A stretch of DNA of 64,000 bases from Frigoribacterium sp. JB110 (GTDB taxonomy: Bacteria; Actinomycetota; Actinomycetes; Actinomycetales; Microbacteriaceae): NCBI RefSeq assembly GCF_900163665.1, contig NZ_FUIA01000025.1:310001-374000 (forward strand), in the 5' to 3' direction. The notes beneath the pieces are model-generated. The model was not told the DNA's origin and did no database searches. It saw only the letters and a list, made by a program, of their open reading frames with translations. Position 1 is the stretch's first letter. Every line of letters starts with the position of its first letter. This document shows positions 16,169 to 28,047 of the stretch, one piece after another. The position numbers and the translations under genes are program-made.

Positions 16169-17677
16169 TCAGTGCGCGGCGACGGGAGTCTCTCCGCTCT
16201 CGACCGGCTTGCGGACGAAGAACGCCAGCACGATCGGCACGAGGGCGACGCATCCCGCGACGAAGAACGCTGCGTGAGTGCCCGGCTCACCTGCCGCGGC
16301 TTCTGACAGGCCATCGGCCTGGCCCGCGTGCAGGATCGACGAGTAGATCGAGATCAGCAGAGCAGTTCCCGCCGCCCCCGCGACCTGTTGCATCGTGTTC
16401 AGCGCAGCCGAGCCGTGCGAGTACAGGCGACGCTCGAGCGAGCCGAGCGACGCGGAGAACAGCGGCGTGAACGACCCGGCCAGCCCCAGCGACATCATGA
16501 TCTGCACCGAGACGAGTACGAAGTACGGGGTGCTCTCGCCGACGGTCGAGTAGAAGAACATCGCCGCGGCGATCAGGATCGTGCCGGGGATCAGCAGCGT
16601 CTTCGGCCCGCGGGCGTCGTACACCCTGCCCATCACGGGGCCGAGCAAGCCCATCAGAAGTGCGCCCGGCAGCAGCACGAGCCCTGACTGGAGCGAGTTC
16701 AGCCCGGCGACCGTCTGCAGGTACAGCGGCAGCAGCGAGAACGTGCCGAGCATGGCGAATGCGACGACCGCCATGATCACGACCGAGACCGTGAAGTTGC
16801 CCGAGCGGAAGATGCGCAGATCGAGCAGGGCGTCGTCCTTGCGCTGCAGCGCGACCTGACGCAGCACGAACAGTACGAGACCGATCGCGCCGACCGTCAA
16901 CATGATCCAGGGCAGTGCGCCGCTGCCGTCGTCGCCCTCGCCGCCGCCGCTCTCGCCGCCGTGGCCGCCGCCGAACTCGCTGAGGCCGAACACGAGGCCG
17001 CCGAAGCCGAGCGCCGACAGGATGATCGACAGCACGTCGATCGGAGCACGGGTGGTCTCGCCGAGGTTGGTCATCCACTTGGCGCCGATGAGCATCGCGA
17101 CGATGGCGATCGGCAGGATGATGGCGAACAGCCAGCGCCAGCTCAGTGCCTCGAGCACTGCGCCGGAGAGCGTCGGGCCCAGTGCGGGCGCGAACGCGAT
17201 GACCAGGCCGACACGGCCCATGATCCGGCCGCGGGAGTGCGCGGGGACGACGTTCATCACAGTCGTCATCAGCAGCGGAAGCATGACACCCGTGCCAGCA
17301 GCTTGGACGATACGGCCGAGCAGCAGCAACGGGAAGCCGGGAGCGACCAGGCACAGCAGGGTTCCGAGCGAGAACGAGATGATCGCCGCGAGGAAGATCT
17401 GGCGGGTCGTGAACCTCAGCAGCAGGAAGCCGGTGGTCGGGATGACGACGGCCATGGTGAGCATGAAGGCGCTCGTGAGCCACTGCCCGAGTTCGGGCGG
17501 CAGGCCGAGATCTTCGTTGAGGTGGGGAATGGCGATCGCCATCGTCGTCTCGTTCAGGATTGCGACGAACGCGGCGATGAGCAGCAGCCAGATCACTCGC
17601 ATGCCGCGCGGGTCGATGCCCGACGCAGGTGCGGGTGTCGGCACCGTGACGGATCCGGTGGTCTCAGGGGCGGCCAT
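16169..17677 (-). CDS. DHA2-type MFS multidrug exporter
   Basis: 502-residue proton-coupled exporter with fourteen predicted helices. LLLLGRIVQAAGTGVMLPLL matches the motif C-like antiporter region and PAHSRGRIMGRVGLVIAFAP the motif A loop. An acidic/glycine-rich insert (about residues 235-255) sits in an extracellular loop. AAGGAG before the ATG at 17677 sets the start; the open frame to 17866 is upstream sequence. It faces an ABC exporter across a 259-base region. The substrate is unknown; a drug or metabolite is likely. Confidence 0.9.
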   Translation of the reverse strand: MAAPETTGSVTVPTPAPASGIDPRGMRVIWLLLIAAFVAILNETTMAIAIPHLNEDLGLPPELGQWLTSAFMLTMAVVIPTTGFLLLRFTTRQIFLAAIISFSLGTLLCLVAPGFPLLLLGRIVQAAGTGVMLPLLMTTVMNVVPAHSRGRIMGRVGLVIAFAPALGPTLSGAVLEALSWRWLFAIILPIAIVAMLIGAKWMTNLGETTRAPIDVLSIILSALGFGGLVFGLSEFGGGHGGESGGGEGDDGSGALPWIMLTVGAIGLVLFVLRQVALQRKDDALLDLRIFRSGNFTVSVVIMAVVAFAMLGTFSLLPLYLQTVAGLNSLQSGLVLLPGALLMGLLGPVMGRVYDARGPKTLLIPGTILIAAAMFFYSTVGESTPYFVLVSVQIMMSLGLAGSFTPLFSASLGSLERRLYSHGSAALNTMQQVAGAAGTALLISIYSSILHAGQADGLSEAAAGEPGTHAAFFVAGCVALVPIVLAFFVRKPVESGETPVAAH

Positions 17678-17936
17678 AGATTGGCTCCTTGCGGTCGTGG
17701 GGTGACAATGCCGCTCGCGGAGACGAACACGGCAGTGAGCGCGATCCCGGGAGACGGGACGAAAGGCGCTGCGCGGAGGCGAATCCGCAGCCTTCAATCG
17801 TAACCCCACCGCCGGGACCGACATTCCCGCTCGGAGGAGAAACTTCCGTTGAGGCACAGATGTCACCGGTTGGACCGATGCCGGTCACCGGACGGCAACC
17901 GCGCCGCGGGGTGTCGGGGAGTCATAGGCTGAGCGG

Positions 17937-19799
17937 GTGAGTATGGGGCGAGGAATGGGCGGTCCGCCGGGAATGCGCGGGGTCGACGAGCGCGCGCTGC
18001 GGGATCAGAACGCGCAGGCGCCCAAGGTGGAGAACCTCGGCCGTCGGGTCATCGCACTTTTCGTGCCGTATCGGGGCAGGATCGCCGTCACGGCCGGTCT
18101 CGTGATCGCCGGCGCCGCCGCCGGGGTGATCCCGCCCCTGATCATTCAGCGCGTGTTCGACGAAGCACTGTTCCCGGCATCCGGAGTCGTGCAGGTGCCG
18201 CTGCTGGTCTGGCTGGTCGTGACCATGATCGCGCTGTACATGCTGAGCTCCGGGATCAGCGCCCTGCAGACGTGGTTCACCTCGAACGTCGGGAATCGGG
18301 TCACGGGGGACCTGCGGGTGACGATGTTCGAGCATCTGCAGTCGATGGAACTCGGCTTCTTCACGCGCACGAAGACCGGCGCCATCCAGTCTCGACTGCA
18401 GAACGACGTCGGCGGAGTCTCCGGCGTGCTCACCACGACGGTGACGAGCATCCTGGGCAACACCGTCACCGTCATCGCGTCGCTCGTGGCGATGATCCTG
18501 ATCGACTGGCGTCTGACGCTGATCTCGCTCGTGATCATGCCGCCGTTGGTGATGGTGCAGCGCCGTGTGGGGCAGGTGAGGGCGCGCATCGCCGCCGAGA
18601 CGCAGAGGTCGCTGAGCGAACTGACCGCGATCACGCAGGAGACGTTGAGCGTGTCGGGCATCATGCTGTCGAAGGCGTTCAACCGGCAGAGCTCGGAGTC
18701 GGAGCGCTACGCGCTGGAGAACCGCAATCAGATCCGGCTGCAGGTGCGCCAGGCGATGAGCGGGCAGGTGTTCTTCGCCGTGGTGCATGTGCTGATCTCG
18801 AGCGTTCCCGCTGTCATCTATCTGGTGGCGGGCCTGCTGCTCGATGCGGACGCCGGGTCGATCACGGCTGGCGCGATCGTGGCGTTCACGACCGTGCAGG
18901 CGCGGCTGCTGCAGCCGCTGACCAGCCTGATGCGCGTGGCGCTGGAGATCCAGACATCGCAGGCGCTGTTCGCGCGCATCTTCGAGTACCTCGATCTGCG
19001 ACCGGCGATCATCGACCGTCCGGATGCGATGGAGGCGACAGAGGCGCCGGAGCCGCTCGGGCGGATCGAGTTCCGCGACGTGACGTTCCGCTATCCGGAT
19101 GCGTCTGGCGAGTCCCGACCGACGCTCGACGGGGTGTCGTTCTCGGTCGAGCCGGGGCAGCACGTCGCGTTCGTGGGCCCGAGCGGTGCGGGAAAGACGA
19201 CGATCGTGTACCTGGCCCCGCGGATGCACGAGGCCTCTGGAGGCGAGGTGCTCTTCGCAGGGGCCGACGTGCGCGACCTGCGACAGGGATCGATCATCGA
19301 CCACGTCGGCATCGTGTCGCAGGAGACCTACCTCTTCCACGCGACCGTGCGGGACAACCTGCGGTATGCCAAGCCGGAGGCGACGGATGACGAGCTCGTC
19401 GAGGCGTGTCGGAGGGCGAACATCCATCACGTCATCGCCGGGTTCGAGCACGGATACGACACGGTGGTGGGCGAACGCGGCTACCGGCTCTCCGGCGGGG
19501 AGAAGCAGCGCATCGCCATCGCGCGCGTGCTGCTGAAGGATCCTCCGGTGCTGCTGCTCGACGAGGCGACAAGCGCGCTCGACACCGTCAGCGAGCGCAT
19601 CGTGCAGGAAGCGCTCGACCAGGCGGCCCGAGGACGCACGACGCTGTCGATCGCCCACCGACTCTCGACCGTGATCGATGCCGATGTGATCCACGTCGTC
19701 GACGGAGGGCGGATCGCCGAGTCGGGAACGCACGATGAGCTCGTCGCCTCCGGCGGGCTCTACGCCGCGCTCGCCGCGGAGCAGCTCGGCCACGCCTGA
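17937..19799 (+). CDS. ABC exporter, fused permease and ATPase
   Basis: 620 residues. The N-terminal half has six membrane helices of the type I exporter fold. The C-terminal ATPase carries Walker A GPSGAGKTT (414-422), the LSGGEKQR signature and Walker B VLLLDEATSAL, then the AHRLSTV H-loop. It works as a homodimer or with another half-transporter and probably exports a lipid, peptide or drug. TAGGCT (17925-17930) is six bases from the GTG start, so the messenger is likely leaderless. Confidence 0.92.
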   Translation: MSMGRGMGGPPGMRGVDERALRDQNAQAPKVENLGRRVIALFVPYRGRIAVTAGLVIAGAAAGVIPPLIIQRVFDEALFPASGVVQVPLLVWLVVTMIALYMLSSGISALQTWFTSNVGNRVTGDLRVTMFEHLQSMELGFFTRTKTGAIQSRLQNDVGGVSGVLTTTVTSILGNTVTVIASLVAMILIDWRLTLISLVIMPPLVMVQRRVGQVRARIAAETQRSLSELTAITQETLSVSGIMLSKAFNRQSSESERYALENRNQIRLQVRQAMSGQVFFAVVHVLISSVPAVIYLVAGLLLDADAGSITAGAIVAFTTVQARLLQPLTSLMRVALEIQTSQALFARIFEYLDLRPAIIDRPDAMEATEAPEPLGRIEFRDVTFRYPDASGESRPTLDGVSFSVEPGQHVAFVGPSGAGKTTIVYLAPRMHEASGGEVLFAGADVRDLRQGSIIDHVGIVSQETYLFHATVRDNLRYAKPEATDDELVEACRRANIHHVIAGFEHGYDTVVGERGYRLSGGEKQRIAIARVLLKDPPVLLLDEATSALDTVSERIVQEALDQAARGRTTLSIAHRLSTVIDADVIHVVDGGRIAESGTHDELVASGGLYAALAAEQLGHA

Positions 19800-19824
19800 G
19801 GTCGGTCGATCGGCCAGGCTCACG

Positions 19825-19902
19825 GCTGCCGAGATGCGCACTTCTGCGACGTCCGGGCGACCAGAGCGGCGCATCTCGACGAGAGATGCGCATCTCGGCA
19901 GC
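19825..19902. repeat. Nested inverted repeats between convergent genes
   Basis: GCTGCCGAGATGCGCA (19825-19840) pairs perfectly with 19887-19902. A second dyad, GCGCATCTC (19869-19877) with GAGATGCGC (19883-19891), overlaps the distal arm, so two mutually exclusive folds are possible. The element lies between the 3' ends of the ABC exporter and the NrtR-like gene and may terminate both. It resembles the shorter GGCACATCTC palindrome repeats elsewhere in the window. Confidence 0.6.
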
Positions 19903-19912
19903 GGGGCGCGGG

Positions 19913-20626
19913 TCAGAAAGCGGAGGTGTCGGCCGTGTCGAGGTCGGCGTTGTAGCGGAACAGGCGCGCGGGGCGGTGCTTGCCCTTGCGGAACTCCTCG
20001 GTCGGGATGAGCGCCTCGCTGGTCTCGATCAGGCGGCGGAAGTTCGACGGGTCGAGCCGGCTGCCCAGCACCAGTTCGTACACCTCCCGCAGCTCGGTGA
20101 GGGTGAAGCGGTCGGGAAGGAGGCCTGCGGCGATGCGGCTGTAGCCGACCTTGTTGCGCAGCCGCCACACGGCGTACTCGACGATGCGATTGTGGTCGAA
20201 GGCGAGCTCCGGCAGATCGTCCACGTCGAACCACTCGACGTTCTCCGGAGCATCGGCCGCTGCGCGCTGGGCCTCGACGTGGTCCTGGCGCAGCAGCGCC
20301 CAGTAGATCACCGAGACCACACGGGTCGGGGAGCGGTCCACGTCGCCGAACGCGTAGAGCTGCTCGAGGTAGCTCGGCGTCAGCGCCGTCGTCTCCTCGA
20401 GGGCGCGTGCCGCTGCAGCATCGAGGCCCTCGTCGGCTCCGAGCCATCCGCCCGGCAGCGCCCAGCGACCGTGGAAGGGCTCGCGCGTGCGCCGCACGAG
20501 CGGGAGCATCAGCGAATCGGTGCCGTTGCCGGTGGAACGCAGCGAGAAGATGGCGGCCGAGACCGCCACCCGGATGCCGTCGGCTGCGGCGGGGTCCGCT
20601 TGTCCGGTGGAGGGCGCAGTACTCAC
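19913..20626 (-). CDS. NrtR-like Nudix transcription regulator
   Basis: 237 residues. An N-terminal Nudix fold (residues 15-145) is followed by a winged-helix region (PDRFTLTELREVYELVLG, then DPSNFRRLIETSEAL), the architecture of NrtR repressors of NAD metabolism. The Nudix box GWLGADEGLDAAAARALEET departs from the catalytic REUxEE consensus, consistent with a sensor rather than a hydrolase. The GTG start lies six bases from TAGGAT, read on this strand at 20633-20638. No NAD gene is adjacent. Confidence 0.82.
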   Translation of the reverse strand: MSTAPSTGQADPAAADGIRVAVSAAIFSLRSTGNGTDSLMLPLVRRTREPFHGRWALPGGWLGADEGLDAAAARALEETTALTPSYLEQLYAFGDVDRSPTRVVSVIYWALLRQDHVEAQRAAADAPENVEWFDVDDLPELAFDHNRIVEYAVWRLRNKVGYSRIAAGLLPDRFTLTELREVYELVLGSRLDPSNFRRLIETSEALIPTEEFRKGKHRPARLFRYNADLDTADTSAF

Positions 20627-20771
20627 CCCAGAATCCTATGCGGCCCACGGCAGGAGTCGCATGCCGCGGACATGCCGATGGGTTGCTCTATCGGCCGAGG
20701 CCGCCCTGCTCTATTCTGAACGTGTCGGCACGCATCACCGCCGATGACAACCGAACATCGGCCCAACGTCC

Positions 20772-20968
20772 TGTTGCGGGAGAGCCCCGATCGCCATCGG
20801 GCACCGAAGGAGCAAGCCTCCCCGCCAATCTCTCAGGTACGCGTACCGCGCAGGTCGGGCCACTCTGAAAAGCGGAGCCCGTGCTCCCGCCGAAGGTGAA
20901 AGACACCGGTGCAGCAAGCGCACCGAAGCAGTCCGTCGAAGCTCTCAGGTTCATGACAGAGGGGGAGT
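20772..20968 (+). ncRNA. Tandem glycine riboswitch
   Basis: Two consecutive glycine aptamers precede gcvT. The first begins GCGGGAGAG, contains CACCGAAGGAGCAA and ends with CTCTCAGG. The second has CCGCCGAAGGTGAAA, GCACCGAAGC and again CTCTCAGG. This is the hallmark layout of gcv riboswitches. Glycine binding should turn on the downstream cleavage operon. The 401 bases between the NrtR-like gene and gcvT are otherwise promoter (20627-20770) and leader. Confidence 0.95.
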
Positions 20969-21027
20969 TCATGGCGGCGCATCCGCGCCTCATCGAACAC
21001 CCGCCCTGGCGATGAAGGAGGGCCCGG

Positions 21028-22146
21028 ATGAACTCGATCGACGAGACGACCTCGCAGCGCGATTCCCCGTTGCGCGCTGAGCACGAAGCGCTCGGCGCGA
21101 GCTTCACGGACTTCGGCGGATGGATGATGCCCGTCCTCTACGGCTCCGATCTGGCTGAGCATCACGCCGTGCGCCATGCCGCCGGTCTGTTCGACATCTC
21201 GCACATGGGCGAACTGCGGATCACCGGCGCGGATGCCGCGTCGTTCCTCGACCTCGCCCTGGCGAGCTGGCTCTCCGCGCTGGCGGTGGGGCGCGCGAGG
21301 TACACCATGATTCTCGCCGCGGACGGCGGGACTATCGACGACCTGATCGTGTACCGGCTCGCTGACGATCAGTTCCTCGTGATCGCGAACGCCGGCAACA
21401 CGTACGCGGTGCGCGAGGCGCTCGCGGCGCGCGTCGCGTCGAACGACGTCACGGTCGAAGACGTCTCGGACTCGTACGCGCTGATCGCAGTGCAGGGCCC
21501 TACGTCACAGGCGATCCTCGGGTCGACATCCGGAATCGAGGATCTCGGCGATCCATGGGACGAACAGCGCCCATACGGCTGGACGGACGCGACTTTCGAC
21601 GGTGCCCCGCTGCTGATCGCGCGGACCGGCTACACCGGAGAAGACGGGTTCGAGCTTCTCATCCGGCGTGAGCACGCCGCCGTGCTGTGGCGCTCGCTGC
21701 TGGCAGCGGGGGAGGCACACGGCCTCGTGCCCGCAGGGCTCGCCGCGCGAGACACGCTCCGCCTGGAGGCGGGCATGCCGCTCTACGGCCACGAACTGTC
21801 GCGTGAGATCGTGCCGGCGCAGGCGGGGCTCGGCACGGTGATCCCGGCCGACAAGACCGGCTTCATCGGCGAAGCCGCGAAGATCCCGCGCGCTGATGCG
21901 CCTGTGCTCGTCGGGCTCGTCAGCGATGGTCGCCGCGCGGGCAGGGCCGGCTACGCCGTGCTGCGCGGCGAGGAACGAGTGGGCGAGCTCACCAGTGGCG
22001 CGCTCAGCCCCACGCTCGGCCATCCCATCGCCATGGCTTTCATCGACCCGTCCGCGGTCGGAGCCGATGACCTCACCATCGACGTGCGCGGAACGCGCAT
22101 CGCCGCCACCACGACCGCACTGCCCTTCTACAGGAGGAAGAAATGA
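21028..22146 (+). CDS. gcvT: Glycine cleavage system T protein (aminomethyltransferase)
   Basis: 372 residues, normal length. T protein moves the methylene group from aminomethyl-lipoyl-H protein to tetrahydrofolate, releasing ammonia. Visible family segments are FGGWMMPVLY, HHAVRHAAGLFDISHMGE, ARTGYTGEDGFEL and GLAARDTLRLEAGMPLYGHE. GAAGGAGG sets the ATG at 21028. It is first in an operon with gcvH and gcvP, coupled by ATGA overlaps, and its leader is a glycine riboswitch. Confidence 0.97.
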   Translation: MNSIDETTSQRDSPLRAEHEALGASFTDFGGWMMPVLYGSDLAEHHAVRHAAGLFDISHMGELRITGADAASFLDLALASWLSALAVGRARYTMILAADGGTIDDLIVYRLADDQFLVIANAGNTYAVREALAARVASNDVTVEDVSDSYALIAVQGPTSQAILGSTSGIEDLGDPWDEQRPYGWTDATFDGAPLLIARTGYTGEDGFELLIRREHAAVLWRSLLAAGEAHGLVPAGLAARDTLRLEAGMPLYGHELSREIVPAQAGLGTVIPADKTGFIGEAAKIPRADAPVLVGLVSDGRRAGRAGYAVLRGEERVGELTSGALSPTLGHPIAMAFIDPSAVGADDLTIDVRGTRIAATTTALPFYRRKK

Positions 22147-22522
22147 CCGCTCTCAACGCACTGGGGTACACCAGCGAACACGAGTGGGTCGCCGTCGCGG
22201 ACGGCATCGCGACCATCGGCATCACCGACTACGCCGCAGAACAGCTCGGGGACATCGTCTACGTCGACCTGCCGACCGACAACGCGACGCTCACCTCGGG
22301 CCAGGTGATGGGCGAACTGGAATCCACCAAATCGGTGTCGGAGCTGTTCGCGCCCGTCGACGGTGAGGTGATCGAACTCAACGGGCAGGTCGATGTCGAC
22401 CCGGCGCTGGTGAACCGCGATCCGTTCGGTGACGGGTGGCTGGTCAGGGTGCAGCTGTTCGGCCAGCCGCTCGCGGGACTGCTCGATCGCGCCGCGTACC
22501 TCCGGCTGACCGGCGGTGAGGA

Positions 22523-22526
<4 letters not shown>
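22143..22526 (+). CDS. gcvH: Glycine cleavage system H protein
   Basis: 127-residue lipoyl carrier protein that shuttles the aminomethyl intermediate among P, T and L proteins. The lipoylated lysine is Lys63 in [12 protein letters not shown]. The start YTSEHEWV is typical. It overlaps gcvT and gcvP by four bases on each side, giving tight translational coupling. L protein is not in the window and is usually supplied from elsewhere. Confidence 0.97.
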
Positions 22527-25378
<2,852 letters not shown>

Positions 25379-25390
25379 CGCGGGGGTAAT

Positions 25391-25450
25391 TCTTCATTTC
25401 TGGCACATCTCCGGTGGTGTGCCCACCCGGAGATGTGCCAGAAATGAAGA
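25391..25450. repeat. 60-base palindromic repeat, copy A
   Basis: Perfect 24-base arms at 25391-25414 and 25427-25450 flank a 12-base loop. The core reads TTTCTGGCACATCTCCGG. It lies between the convergent 3' ends of gcvP and a Nudix gene. An identical copy is at 28048-28107 and a diverged copy at 40767-40826. It probably also acts as a bidirectional terminator. Confidence 0.85.
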
Positions 25451-25458
25451 GATACGCG

Positions 25459-25878
25459 TCAGAGTGCGCGAGCGCGCAGTGCGGGGAGGATGTGATCGAT
25501 CATCAGCGGGGCGAACTCGTCGCCCAGGGGGCCGTCGGCATCCACCCAGCGCAGCTCCTCGATCTCGGCGGCGGGGGAGACGACCTCGACCGGCGGGTGC
25601 GTGAACACGGTGCCGCGCACGCGGTAGCCACCCTCGTTCGCTGCGGGGGCCTCGAATGTGCCGAGCAGGCTCATACAGTCTCGATCGAGCTCGACGCTCA
25701 GCTCCTCCCGGATCTCCCGCACTGCCGCATCGACCGCGCTCTCCCCGGGTTCCGGCTTGCCTCCCGGCTGCATGAACATCCGGGTGCCCCGTTTGCGCAC
25801 GGAGAGCACCGCTCCCGTCTCCGGGTGCCGAAGCACAACGGCGCTGACGTGGATGATCCGGTTCTCGTGATCGATCAC
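25459..25878 (-). CDS. Nudix hydrolase
   Basis: 139 residues from the GTG at 25878. The complete Nudix box is GGKPEPGESAVDAAVREIRE followed by ELSVEL (G-x5-E-x7-REUxEE), so hydrolysis of a nucleoside diphosphate derivative is expected. The start overlaps the stop of the preceding Nudix gene (GTGA), so the two are coupled. The substrate is unknown; the opening IIHVSAVVLRHPETGAVLSV resembles NADH/8-oxo-type hydrolases. Confidence 0.85.
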   Translation of the reverse strand: MIDHENRIIHVSAVVLRHPETGAVLSVRKRGTRMFMQPGGKPEPGESAVDAAVREIREELSVELDRDCMSLLGTFEAPAANEGGYRVRGTVFTHPPVEVVSPAAEIEELRWVDADGPLGDEFAPLMIDHILPALRARAL

Positions 25879-26408
25879 GCGTCGGCCTCCGCGCTGACGG
25901 CGCTGCTCGGATGCGCCTTCGCCGGGGAGACCGGCTCCGTTTCGAAGCGAGCGGTGCCAGCGTGCTCGAGTGCGGCGCGCACACGGTCGAGCATGTCGGC
26001 ATTCAGACCAGCGGCATCGAGATCGGCGACCGGATGCCACCACGCGCTGACGTTCTCGCCGTCGGCCGGATGCGGTTCTCCCGAGACATATCGACAACGG
26101 AATACGATGTCGAGGTACTGGGCCTCGTCGCCGTTGGCGTACCGCATCGGCGGAAGCGAGCGCACCTGCACAAGCGCGTCGGCCTCGGCGATGATGTCCG
26201 CCTCTTCGGCGACCTCGCGCACCGCGGCAACGGCCGGCTGCTCGCCGGGATCGACGATGCCCGTCACAGGGGTGATCATGCTGTTGTCGCCGCGTTCGAC
26301 GAGCAGAACGTCGTCGCCGCGCACCACAACAGCCGTCACACCCGTGAGCCAGAGCATCTCGTGCCCGACCTTCTCGCGCAGTCGCAGGATGAAATCGGGC
26401 GTCGCCAT
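25875..26408 (-). CDS. Nudix hydrolase
   Basis: 177 residues. The Nudix box GIVDPGEQPAVAAVREVAEE is intact after the conserved strand VVVRGDDVLLVERGD. The C-terminal 30 residues are an Ala/Ser/Glu-rich tail. The ATG at 26408 lies six bases from TAGGCT, read on the minus strand at 26415-26420, with no ribosome site, so translation is probably leaderless. It forms a two-gene unit with the following Nudix gene. Both substrates are unknown. Confidence 0.87.
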   Translation of the reverse strand: MATPDFILRLREKVGHEMLWLTGVTAVVVRGDDVLLVERGDNSMITPVTGIVDPGEQPAVAAVREVAEEADIIAEADALVQVRSLPPMRYANGDEAQYLDIVFRCRYVSGEPHPADGENVSAWWHPVADLDAAGLNADMLDRVRAALEHAGTARFETEPVSPAKAHPSSAVSAEADA

Positions 26409-26552
26409 GCGTCCAGCCTACGTCGATGCGTGGGCCGTTTCGGTAGTGTCGCGCTTCGATGACTGCCTGCGATCGCACCAATCGACTCGGTCCGTGAGCC
26501 TTGCATCGATTGCCGTGCGGCGCGGTCTGGAAGCGCGGGTCGGAGACGGCCG

Positions 26553-26981
26553 ATGACGGGCGTGGACATCCGCACGTTGGTGGCTTCCGACATCGACGCG
26601 GTCATCGCGCTGTGGGAGATGACGGGGCTCACCCGCCCGTGGAACGATCCGCGCGCCGATATCAACCGAGCGCGCAGCGTTTGGCCGGAGCTTCTGCTGG
26701 TGGCCGTCGTCAGCGAGGCGGTCGTGGGCTCCGTGCTGGCTGGCTACGACGGGCATCGTGGATGGCTGTACTACCTCGCCACCGACCCGTCGCGCCGACG
26801 GGAAGGAATCGCCGCCGCGCTCGTGGCGGAGGCGGAGCAGAGGCTCGTGGAACTCGGCTGTCCGAAAGTGCAGCTGATGGTGCGAGCCGGGAACACCGAT
26901 GTGCTCGACTTCTACGATGCCCGCGGCTACGACCGCTCCGACGTGCTGGTGACGGGAAAGCGCCTCATCTCGGACGAATGA
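26553..26981 (+). CDS. YpeA-like GNAT acetyltransferase
   Basis: 142-residue N-acetyltransferase. The opening LWEMTGLTRPWNDPRADI and GSVLAGYDGHRGWLYYLATDP, then RRREGIAAALV (the acetyl-CoA loop) and VLVTGKRLISDE, follow E. coli YpeA closely. The acceptor substrate is not known for the family. The gene stops three bases before the convergent AbiEi-like gene ends, so the pair share almost no intergenic sequence. Confidence 0.88.
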   Translation: MTGVDIRTLVASDIDAVIALWEMTGLTRPWNDPRADINRARSVWPELLLVAVVSEAVVGSVLAGYDGHRGWLYYLATDPSRRREGIAAALVAEAEQRLVELGCPKVQLMVRAGNTDVLDFYDARGYDRSDVLVTGKRLISDE

Positions 26982-26984
26982 CCG

Positions 26985-27950
26985 CTACAGGATGGCGGCG
27001 AGGGTTCTGAGCGGTTCCCAGCGCGGCACTCGCACCTCAGGTACGCCGACGGCGCGGAGGATCGCCTGTAGGCGGGTGGGGCGTCCGACGTCCTCCCAGA
27101 TCCACCGGGTGAAGCCCGATGCGCTTCGTCGCAGCACATCCTCTCGGCGCTTTTCAAGCCATACGGCTCGCTCGGGGAGCTGCCCGTCCAATGTGTACTT
27201 CGAACGGCCGTCCGCCTCGCCGATGATGTCTGCGCGTCTCCAGAAGCAGTCGACGCGATACTCGTTCCCGTCCATGCCGCCGACGCTGACCTGAAGCTCC
27301 GGCGCCTCGAACCCGAGCCATTCGATCTCTACGATCGACAGCGTCTCGAGCGGTGACTCCGGAAGTGGCGTCGTTGTCGTAAGCGGCCAGCGAGCCGCTG
27401 CCCTGCCGCGCTTGCTCTGGCGCGATTCGTTTGCGTCCAGGAGCAGGTCCGAACTGCAGTCACCGAGACGCAGCAGAGCGTCAGCAGCGACGCGCGCAAC
27501 GGCCGGATGACGGCTCCGGGCAAGGTTCACGACAGTGTCGACAGGGGGCGTCAACGCTGCACCGGGCGTTGTGACGACATCGGGTTCGTCTTTGAGATGG
27601 TGCCATTGGACGTCACCGACGAGTCGCGCGTCTCCGGATCGGGGAGCGATGGCGTGGATGTGCGGCTGTGCCCCCAGCAGTGGAAGCCCCCAGAGCGCAG
27701 CCGCCGACTCGTGCGTGAGCACGGCATAGGGCGCTTTGAGTGCGAATGCATGGACCCGCACGAGGTACCGGTCCCAAGGAGGCAGCTGCTCCCAGTCGTG
27801 GCTGGGGACGTACACGCCGCTTCGCACTCGACGGAGCTCGCCTCTGCGCACAGCGTGATCGAACCGCATCCCTCCCTCAACGCGGCGAATCAGCGGCACC
27901 GGGCAGGGGCGAACTGGGAGGGAAACCAGCGGAGACACAGTCGTCGTCAT
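26985..27950 (-). CDS. AbiEi-like protein with endonuclease-like C-terminus
   Basis: 321 residues. The N-terminal half has the AbiEi antitoxin-type winged-helix pattern (AVRRGELRRVRSGVYVPS, then LTHESAAALWGLPLL). The C-terminal part has DCFWRRADIIGEADGRSKY, which resembles the D...ExDG..K core of Vsr/DUF559-type nucleases. Such proteins are common and multi-copy in Microbacteriaceae, with no known partner toxin; none is adjacent here. The frame is open upstream to 29009 but has no homology beyond the ATG at 27950. Confidence 0.7.
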   Translation of the reverse strand: MTTTVSPLVSLPVRPCPVPLIRRVEGGMRFDHAVRRGELRRVRSGVYVPSHDWEQLPPWDRYLVRVHAFALKAPYAVLTHESAAALWGLPLLGAQPHIHAIAPRSGDARLVGDVQWHHLKDEPDVVTTPGAALTPPVDTVVNLARSRHPAVARVAADALLRLGDCSSDLLLDANESRQSKRGRAAARWPLTTTTPLPESPLETLSIVEIEWLGFEAPELQVSVGGMDGNEYRVDCFWRRADIIGEADGRSKYTLDGQLPERAVWLEKRREDVLRRSASGFTRWIWEDVGRPTRLQAILRAVGVPEVRVPRWEPLRTLAAIL

Positions 27951-28047
27951 GCGACGATCGTGCCGCGCTTCAGGGAAGAACGTGCGGAATGTGGAGAACT
28001 TCCGCCTTTCCCCGCACTGTGGAGGAAACGACGACCACCGGTACAAC

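Noticed and set aside
17678-17936. Regulatory dyad between MFS and ABC exporters (CACCGGT and CCGGTCACC words)
   Set aside because: Arms are short and irregular; no convincing palindrome or promoter pair beyond the TAGGCT box could be fixed.
26409-26552. Small gene between the Nudix and GNAT genes
   Set aside because: No frame with a ribosome site or recognisable product; only the leaderless promoter of the Nudix gene is supported.
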